In this document: one piece after another, positions 58,782 through 64,000 of the stretch
Layout: each line of letters starts with the position of its first letter
Numbering within the stretch: the stretch's first letter is position 1
From: Priestia taiwanensis
Lineage (GTDB): Bacteria > Bacillota > Bacilli > Bacillales > Bacillaceae_G
DNA: 64,000 nt
Assembly: GCF_014638355.1 (NCBI RefSeq)
Contig: NZ_BMFK01000001.1
Location: forward strand, 1,937,160-2,001,159
Reading direction: 5' to 3'
The notes under the pieces: model-generated
Database searches by the model: none
Told to the model about the DNA's origin: nothing
The model's input: the letters and a program-made list of their open reading frames with translations, nothing else
Made by a program: the position numbers and the translations under genes

Positions 58782-59573
58782 ATGGATAAGTCCTCGGTTT
58801 TTGGTTTACTTATTGGTATTATCGCTGTTGGAGTTGGAATGGTATTAAAAGGAGTAGATGTCTCTGCCCTTGCAAATCCAGCCGCACTACTTATCATTAT
58901 TTTAGGAACAATTGGCTCTGTTACAATTGCATTCCCACTTAAAGACATTGCAAATGTCCCTAAACTATTCAAAATTATTTTCACAGAAAAAGAAGATCGT
59001 CTCGTTGATGTTATTAAACAATTCTCAGATCTTGCACTTGTTGCACGTCGTGACGGATTACTAGCGATTGAAACAAAGCTGGATGAAGTAGACGATCCAT
59101 TTCTGAAATCTGGATTAACACTTGCGATTGATGGTCAATCACCAGATTACATACAAGATGTCCTTTCGGAAGAAATTGAAGCAATGGAAGAACGCCACAG
59201 TACAGGTGCATTAATCTTTACTCAAGCTGGTACATATGCTCCGACGCTTGGAGTACTTGGTGCCGTGGTCGGCTTAATTGCGGCGCTTGGAGATATGTCA
59301 GACACAGAGAAACTAGGATATGCAATTGCTGCTGCGTTCGTCGCAACATTACTTGGTATCTTCACTGGTTACATGTTATGGCATCCTTTCGCAAACAAAT
59401 TAAAGCAAAAATCAAAAAAAGAAGTAAAACGTAAACAAATTATTATCGAAGGTATTTTGTCTATTTTAGAAGGACAATCACCAGCTATTATTGAACAAAA
59501 ATTACAAGTATACTTACCAGTAAAAGAGCGTCACCTCGTATCAAGTGGTACAGGAGAGAAAGTAAATGAGTAA
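58782..59573 (+). CDS. motA: flagellar motor stator protein MotA
   Basis: A 263-residue proton-channel subunit of the flagellar stator. Four membrane helices are seen (~7-20, 32-50, ~150-170 and ~185-205). The cytoplasmic loop carries the charged residues RHD- and EAMEERHSTGA used to contact FliG, and GTYAPTLGVLGAVVGLIAALGDMS is the third helix motif. It overlaps motB by eight bases. A SigD-like promoter lies upstream. The ribosome binding site (AAGGAAG) is 12 bases before the ATG. Confidence 0.95.
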   Translation: MDKSSVFGLLIGIIAVGVGMVLKGVDVSALANPAALLIIILGTIGSVTIAFPLKDIANVPKLFKIIFTEKEDRLVDVIKQFSDLALVARRDGLLAIETKLDEVDDPFLKSGLTLAIDGQSPDYIQDVLSEEIEAMEERHSTGALIFTQAGTYAPTLGVLGAVVGLIAALGDMSDTEKLGYAIAAAFVATLLGIFTGYMLWHPFANKLKQKSKKEVKRKQIIIEGILSILEGQSPAIIEQKLQVYLPVKERHLVSSGTGEKVNE

Positions 59574-60339
59574 AAGAAGAAAAAAGCGTAAACACGAAGA
59601 AGGTCATATTGATGAATCTTGGTTACTGCCGTATTCTGATTTATTAACATTACTACTTGCTCTATTCATTGTTCTATATGCAGTAAGCTCATCTGATTCA
59701 GAGAAGATGAAGAAAATGTCCGATGTATTCAACCAGATTTTCTTAGGAAATACTGGAATCATGGATGAATCATCACCATATTCCGATACATCCGTAGCTC
59801 AAGCAGCTGAAAAGATTATTTTGGAAGAACAATTAAAGAAAAAAGACGCAGAAGATCCACAGAAGCCTCTAAAAGAGATTCAACAACAAATGAATGCATA
59901 CATATCGGCGAATCAATTAGAAAACAACTTAGAAACTAACTTAACAGAGGAAGGTCTTCTTATTCGTATTAAGAGTGAAATTTTATTCGATTCAGGTAAA
60001 GCAGACTTGAAACAAGAACAACTACTTATCGCACAAGATATCGCAGCTACCCTTGTTTCTACAGCACCATTAGACATAGTTGTAAGTGGGCATGCCGATA
60101 ACGTCCCAATTAGCAACTCAAAGTATCGATCAAATTGGGATTTAAGCTTCGACCGTGCACGCAGTTTCTTAACTGTTATGTCACAAAATACACAGCTTAA
60201 TCAAAATCGCTTTAGCTTAAAAAGCCATGGAGATACTGTTCCAATTGCATCAAATGATACAGAAGAAGGTCGTGCTACGAACCGACGCGTTGAAGTTTTC
60301 ATTTCTCCTGCGAAGCAAGCAGTCTCACCTGCACAATAA
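59566..60339 (+). CDS. motB: flagellar motor stator protein MotB
   Basis: A 257-residue partner of MotA. The plug and single membrane helix are WLLPYSDLLTLLLALFIVLYAVSS (residues ~20-43) with the proton-binding Asp26 in YSDL. The C-terminal OmpA-like peptidoglycan-binding domain is ~120-250 (ILFDSGKADL, VSGHADNVP, NWDLSFDRARSF, RATNRRVEVFI). It overlaps motA by eight bases, which suggests equal synthesis. Terminator directly after. Confidence 0.95.
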   Translation: MSKRRKKRKHEEGHIDESWLLPYSDLLTLLLALFIVLYAVSSSDSEKMKKMSDVFNQIFLGNTGIMDESSPYSDTSVAQAAEKIILEEQLKKKDAEDPQKPLKEIQQQMNAYISANQLENNLETNLTEEGLLIRIKSEILFDSGKADLKQEQLLIAQDIAATLVSTAPLDIVVSGHADNVPISNSKYRSNWDLSFDRARSFLTVMSQNTQLNQNRFSLKSHGDTVPIASNDTEEGRATNRRVEVFISPAKQAVSPAQ

Positions 60340-60345
60340 ACGAGA

Positions 60346-60378
60346 AAAAGCTCGGTCAATTGACCGAGCTTTTTCTTC
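60346..60378 (+). terminator. terminator after motAB
   Basis: AAAAAGCTCGGTCAATTGACCGAGCTTTTT is a perfect inverted repeat at 60347-60376, followed by CTT. Confidence 0.95.
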
Positions 60379-60562
60379 CCCCACAAACGCACAAATACTC
60401 TCCCTATTAAAATAATTAATGAATTTTTCTTTGTACATATCCTATTTCTATAAATAAATAAACATATGAAGGCATAATGCCTGTCCAATATATGTCTATA
60501 TAAGCTACATTTTATTCGTTGTCTAAACAATTCATTCGTCTATTCCTTCCGCCTCTCTATCT

Positions 60563-60754
60563 CTATGCAATGGCGAAAAAGGAACTTGTTTTAATTGCTT
60601 GATACTTTACGATGACCTCATCTAATTCTTGACTAATCTGTAATGTTTCTTCAGACGTCAGTCCTGTTTTTTCCCCTACCCGAATCATTTCTTGACGTTT
60701 TAACGAAATGGTTTGCAATAACTCCTTCTCCATCCATTTTAGCGTCGTTGACAT
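60563..60754 (-). CDS. Spo0E family aspartyl-phosphate phosphatase
   Basis: A 63-residue two-helix protein of the Spo0E/YnzD family, which removes the phosphate from Spo0A and so delays sporulation. The signature ISQELDEVIVKYQ (S-x-E-L-D, ~40-52) is complete. GAGAGGGG lies before the ATG. It is close to the KinD-like kinase and the stator genes but has its own orientation. Confidence 0.88.
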   Translation of the reverse strand: MSTTLKWMEKELLQTISLKRQEMIRVGEKTGLTSEETLQISQELDEVIVKYQAIKTSSFFAIA

Positions 60755-60975
60755 ATGTTTTTCCCCTCTCCATTCTAGTACATCTCTTAATCATTCTTAC
60801 TTGGAAATTATGGCAAAAAATGACCCATTTGTAAATACATTCGCAATAATAGACATTTTTTTTATACATTTTTTCCTTTGCTGTACTTTCCTCACCCTTT
60901 ATCACTATTTATGACTAACTTTCACGTTTTTTCGCATACTACGTATAGTGAATTTTAGAGAAAAGAGGCTAGCAT

Positions 60976-61758
60976 ATGACAAAACATGTCGTTTCCTATC
61001 TATTACTTTTTTTATGTATGCTACAACCAGCTTCACTTGTACAAGCAGAAACGTCGAAACATCGCGTCGCACTTGTTATTGATGATCTTGGTAACAACAT
61101 GAAAGGAACAGACGAAATATTAGCACTCCCAATCCCTTTGACGGTCGCGGTTATGCCATTTCTATCTACAACAAAAGAAGATGCCATACGTGCCCACAAA
61201 AGTGGCAAACAAATAATTATCCATTTACCGATGGAACCAAAGAGCGGCAAACAAAGCTGGCTCGGACCAAATCCAATTACAACAAACTTATCCGACGAAG
61301 AAATTCGCAAGCGCGTGACAGCAGCTATCAAAAGCGTTCCACATGCAGTTGGTATGAACAACCACATGGGATCAAAAGCAACAGCCGATGAACGTGTTAT
61401 GCGCATTGTCTTACAAGTATGCAAGGAACATCGCTTATTTTTCCTCGATAGCCATACGAATTACCGAAGTGTCGTTGGTAAAGTCGCAATAGAGTTAGGT
61501 GTTCCATACATAGAGAATCAACTGTTTCTCGATGATATTCCGTCTTATTCCCATGTCTCGCGTCAAATGGAATTACTGCTAACAAAGTCGCGTAATATGG
61601 ACAAGATAATTGCGATTGGACACGTTGGAAGATCAGGTATGTATACATCATCCGTCTTGAAACAATACATCCCACGCTTGCAAGAAACGACGCATCCATG
61701 CTTTGTATCCGAGTTACTCCACACAAAAAAACGTACAAAAAACGTCTCTTCCTCCTAG
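60976..61758 (+). CDS. divergent polysaccharide deacetylase-like exported protein
   Basis: A 260-residue secreted protein of the YibQ/DUF610 family (divergent polysaccharide deacetylase). The signal peptide is about residues 1-25, ending near VQAET. The core has VALVIDDLGNN (~30-40), PLTVAVMPF, IIIHLPMEPKS, GMNNHMGSKAT (~122-132) and FLDSHTNYRS. The histidines and aspartates fit the NodB-like fold, but enzymatic activity is unproven in the family. AAGAGG precedes the ATG. Confidence 0.9.
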   Translation: MTKHVVSYLLLFLCMLQPASLVQAETSKHRVALVIDDLGNNMKGTDEILALPIPLTVAVMPFLSTTKEDAIRAHKSGKQIIIHLPMEPKSGKQSWLGPNPITTNLSDEEIRKRVTAAIKSVPHAVGMNNHMGSKATADERVMRIVLQVCKEHRLFFLDSHTNYRSVVGKVAIELGVPYIENQLFLDDIPSYSHVSRQMELLLTKSRNMDKIIAIGHVGRSGMYTSSVLKQYIPRLQETTHPCFVSELLHTKKRTKNVSSS

Positions 61759-61782
61759 TAGACGTTTTTTGTACGCTCTTTT

Positions 61783-62421
61783 CTACACAACAGAGCTCTT
61801 CTCCCCTTGAATCATTAATAGCTTCACGCGGTAGCTCATTAAGAATTCCAATCCTTCCAACCACTTCTTTGTTTCAATCACATCTGGTCCCCACACTGTT
61901 AAGCCACGGTTACGTACAAGCACCGCTCCAATTCCATCTTGTATGTGTGGAAGGTAACGCTCCACTAACTTTGAAAAATCGCTATCGTTCTCGACAATAG
62001 GTATGGAAACGCTATCATTTTCTCCTCTTTGACTTTCCGAGAATACGTGTAGCATCTCGTTGTTATAAAAGACTACTTCCTCCTCGTCTCTGTATACTTC
62101 CGAAATAACATTATTATCAACTGTATGCACATGCAAGATACACATTGCATCTGTCTCCCTATAAATGGTCGAATGAATAACTGTATCGACAGGTGGCTTC
62201 ACGTCGCTTTCAAATACTTTCTCTCCACACTCATTCACAATTGTGAACTCTTCCTCACATCTCTTGCGCTTATCCGTTCCCTCTGTTGTAATGAGAAAAA
62301 GAAGTGGATCTTCTGCAATCTTCGCAGACATACTACCGCTTGCACCTAAACACCAGTCTCTCATTGATAACTCACGCTTCACACTTACTAATTGTTTCCA
62401 CTTACTCAAAAAAAGGTTCAC
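61783..62421 (-). CDS. MtnB-like class II aldolase protein, altered active site
   Basis: A 212-residue protein that aligns throughout with methylthioribulose-1-phosphate dehydratase (MtnB). The start LFLSKWKQLVSVKREL and the zinc pair ILHVHTVDNNVI (His97, His99) are present. The third zinc His of the normal RNHGITVWG is Arg172 (RNRGLTVWG). The SGNIS loop is SGSMS, and the catalytic SAET stretch reads PVDT. It may be inactive or have a different role. It stands apart from any mtn operon. GTG start at 62421 with GGGGGTG six bases before; frames upstream are not supported. Confidence 0.8.
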   Translation of the reverse strand: MNLFLSKWKQLVSVKRELSMRDWCLGASGSMSAKIAEDPLLFLITTEGTDKRKRCEEEFTIVNECGEKVFESDVKPPVDTVIHSTIYRETDAMCILHVHTVDNNVISEVYRDEEEVVFYNNEMLHVFSESQRGENDSVSIPIVENDSDFSKLVERYLPHIQDGIGAVLVRNRGLTVWGPDVIETKKWLEGLEFLMSYRVKLLMIQGEKSSVV

Positions 62422-62599
62422 TGTCTTCACCCCCGCATAGTTTGTTGTTATCCATACATGTATTTCTACATGGGTTTTAATTTTTTGATAATTCTTAAAA
62501 TTTAATTGAATTATCACATGCGGAGATATTTTTGTCAACACGATTTCACAAAGTTAGACGCTAATTCTTTCCTCTATATTTAGACATTTTTCACGCCCA
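62422..62599. other. intergenic, no gene seen
   Basis: AT-rich spacer. It should contain the promoter of the MtnB-like gene; no motif is assigned. Confidence 0.3.
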
Positions 62600-62639
62600 A
62601 AAGCACCTTTTGTAGAAAAATTCTACAAAAGGTGCTTTC
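62600..62639 (-). terminator. terminator after the 62643 gene
   Basis: AAGCACCTTTTGTAGAA pairs perfectly with TTCTACAAAAGGTGCTT (17 bases), with TTTTGGG after it on the minus strand. Confidence 0.9.
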
Positions 62640-62642
62640 CTT

Positions 62643-62768
62643 CTATCCACTTACCGATGTTCCCATTTGATGCAACATCTCATCTCGTTCTATTTCATTA
62701 ATAATGTGTAACTTATATAATAACATGACATATATATACAACTTATTCATAGACCGCACAGACCTCAT
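62643..62768 (-). CDS. small helical protein (41 aa)
   Basis: A short peptide (LYIYVMLLYKLHIINEIERDEML, residues 10-32) that looks like one amphipathic or hydrophobic helix pair. AAGGGGA lies before the ATG at 62768, and a very strong terminator follows the stop, which supports a real gene. It reminds of small sporulation or stress regulators in size, but no family is recognised. Confidence 0.5.
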   Translation of the reverse strand: MRSVRSMNKLYIYVMLLYKLHIINEIERDEMLHQMGTSVSG

Positions 62769-62949
62769 AATGTCCCCTTCTTTCCTACACACAACTTTTT
62801 TTCTGTTAGTAAATAGTATGACGCACATGCAAATTTGATACATGCTAGGAAAAATAATTGCGGCACAATGTATAAACAGAGGGATTATATCGGCTATAAT
62901 AAAAATGAAGTATTGTCATTTTTAAGAAGAAAAAGAGGTAAAAATCACC

Positions 62950-64000
62950 ATGAATGTAGTATTTAGCACATTAAATGCAAAGTATATTCACACGAACTTA
63001 GCGATTCGCTACTTGAAAGCATATGCACAACCAGAATACGAAATTGAGTTAGCTGAGTATACAATTAAAGATCCAGCAATTAATATCGTCACCGACCTAT
63101 ACCGTCGCAAACCAGACGTAGTCGGATTTAGTTGCTATATTTGGAACATCGAAGAGACAATTCAAGTTATCAGCATGTTAAAGAAAATTAACCCAAACCT
63201 AATCATCGTTATTGGCGGACCAGAAGTAAGCTACGATGTACGTGACTGGTTAGATCGCATTCCAGAAGTAGACTTCATCATTGTTGGTGAAGGGGAAATC
63301 TCCGTAAAGAACTTACTTACTGCAATCGATGGCGACCAAAACTATGAGAAAGTAGATGGCATCGCCTTCAAGAAAGACGATACCTATATCATTAACCCAC
63401 AGCGTGGGAAACTAGATTTAAATTCGATTCCGTCACCATATCGTTTCAAAGAAGACATTCCACACTTAGGAAAGCGTGTGACGTATATTGAAACAAGCCG
63501 TGGTTGCCCGTTCAATTGCCAATTCTGCTTATCATCTATTGAAGTTGGCGTTCGTTACTTCAACCGTGAACGTATTAAAGATGATATTCGCTACTTAATG
63601 GCAAACGGCGCACGCGTCATCAAATTCGTCGACCGTACGTTCAATATTAGTCGTAGTTACGCAATGGACATGTTCCAATTCTTAATCGATGAGCACTTAC
63701 CGGGAACAGTATTCCAGTTCGAAATTACTGCCGATATTATGCGCCCAGAAGTTATTCAATTCTTAAATGATAACGCGCCAGAAGGACTATTCCGATTCGA
63801 AATCGGTGTGCAATCAACGAATGATGCAACAAATGAATTAGTTCAACGTCGTCAAAACTTCGAGAAGTTAACACGTACCGTAACGATGGTTAAAGACGGT
63901 GGTAAAATTGCTCAGCATTTAGACTTAATTGCTGGACTTCCAGAAGAAGACTACAACTCATTCAAACAAACATTCAATGATGTGTTTGCCCTTCGTCCAG
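62950..64000 (+). CDS. B12-binding radical SAM protein (partial)
   Basis: The first 350 residues of a gene that runs out of the window. Residues ~1-140 form a cobalamin-binding-like domain (VVFSTLNAKYIHTNLAIRYL, VVGFSCYIWN and IIVIGGPEVSYD). The radical SAM core has Cys186, Cys190 and Cys193 in RGCPFNCQFC, then FVDRTFN and FRFEIGVQST. It resembles the B12-binding/DUF4080 radical SAM proteins common in Bacillus, whose product is unknown. AGAGGT lies about ten bases before the ATG. Confidence 0.9.
   Translation, partial: MNVVFSTLNAKYIHTNLAIRYLKAYAQPEYEIELAEYTIKDPAINIVTDLYRRKPDVVGFSCYIWNIEETIQVISMLKKINPNLIIVIGGPEVSYDVRDWLDRIPEVDFIIVGEGEISVKNLLTAIDGDQNYEKVDGIAFKKDDTYIINPQRGKLDLNSIPSPYRFKEDIPHLGKRVTYIETSRGCPFNCQFCLSSIEVGVRYFNRERIKDDIRYLMANGARVIKFVDRTFNISRSYAMDMFQFLIDEHLPGTVFQFEITADIMRPEVIQFLNDNAPEGLFRFEIGVQSTNDATNELVQRRQNFEKLTRTVTMVKDGGKIAQHLDLIAGLPEEDYNSFKQTFNDVFALRP

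Noticed and set aside
60651-60905. 84-codon minus frame overlapping the Spo0E gene
   Set aside because: The Spo0E signature is in the other frame with a good binding site, so this is a shadow.
61397-61864. 155-codon minus frame opposite the deacetylase-like gene
   Set aside because: Shadow of a clearly conserved exported protein; no binding site.

Overview
The window looks like chromosome of an endospore-forming Bacillus, most probably a member or close relative of the Bacillus cereus group. The evidence is low GC, strong AGGAGG-type ribosome binding sites, Rho-independent terminators after most genes, and sporulation or competence genes (GerW/YtfJ, Spo0E, ComK, KinB- and KinD-like kinases). 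Part of the gene order resembles the B. subtilis ykv region (queCDEF, ykvS, kinD, mhqR, motAB). There is no clear prophage, plasmid or CRISPR. The mobile DNA seen is one group I intron and one GC-rich palindromic repeat.

Layout. 0-10.7 kb: small membrane proteins, GNAT acetyltransferases, an orphan CadC-type metal sensor, deoD, a three-gene membrane/PH-domain operon, a DUF72 protein, a soluble PAS histidine kinase, a winged-helix protein, and YvrJ and YvrL-like genes. 10.7-15.6 kb: a palindromic repeat, then the nrdI-nrdE-nrdF ribonucleotide reductase operon. Its nrdE carries a group I intron with a GIY-YIG endonuclease directly after the catalytic cysteine codon. 15.9-19 kb: an 822-residue acidic protein with two families of internal repeats, and a lipoprotein. 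19-29.2 kb: YqkD-like hydrolase, brnQ, an AraC-type regulator, a methyltransferase, a small sigma factor, a CPBP protease, gerW and a Tet(M)/Otr(A)-like ribosomal protection protein. 29.2-32.6 kb: a family of related small membrane proteins, a SigO/RsoA-like two-part sigma factor and a tRNA-Cys. 32.7-37.8 kb: a phospholipase A2-like protein, hydrolase, GNAT and NIPSNAP genes, a short ComK, and YkvS. 37.8-40.4 kb: the queuosine operon queC-D-E-F behind a preQ1-I riboswitch. 40.6-44.7 kb: two tandem KinB-like kinases, pdxK and a small membrane-anchored protein. 44.8-52.7 kb: four tandem 565-residue M3 oligoendopeptidases plus a broken fifth copy. 52.7-64 kb: an MMPL exporter with divergent TetR, a pirin/MarR (MhqR-like) module, a KinD-like kinase, motAB, Spo0E, a polysaccharide deacetylase-like protein, an MtnB-like protein and the start of a B12-binding radical SAM gene.

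How the parts relate. Four histidine kinases without a response regulator and a Spo0E-type phosphatase fit inputs to, and a drain on, the sporulation phosphorelay. The SigO/RsoA-like pair and the YvrJ/YvrL-like pair are separated by about 22 kb. Local regulation can be read in several places: candidate NrdR boxes before nrdI, a CodY-like box before brnQ, a ComK-type AT box before comK, matching MhqR-type operators before the MarR and pirin genes, a SigD-like promoter before motA, and the preQ1 riboswitch.

Limits: all family assignments are from reading the translated sequence, without database searches. Start codons were chosen from ribosome binding sites and family length and some remain uncertain.
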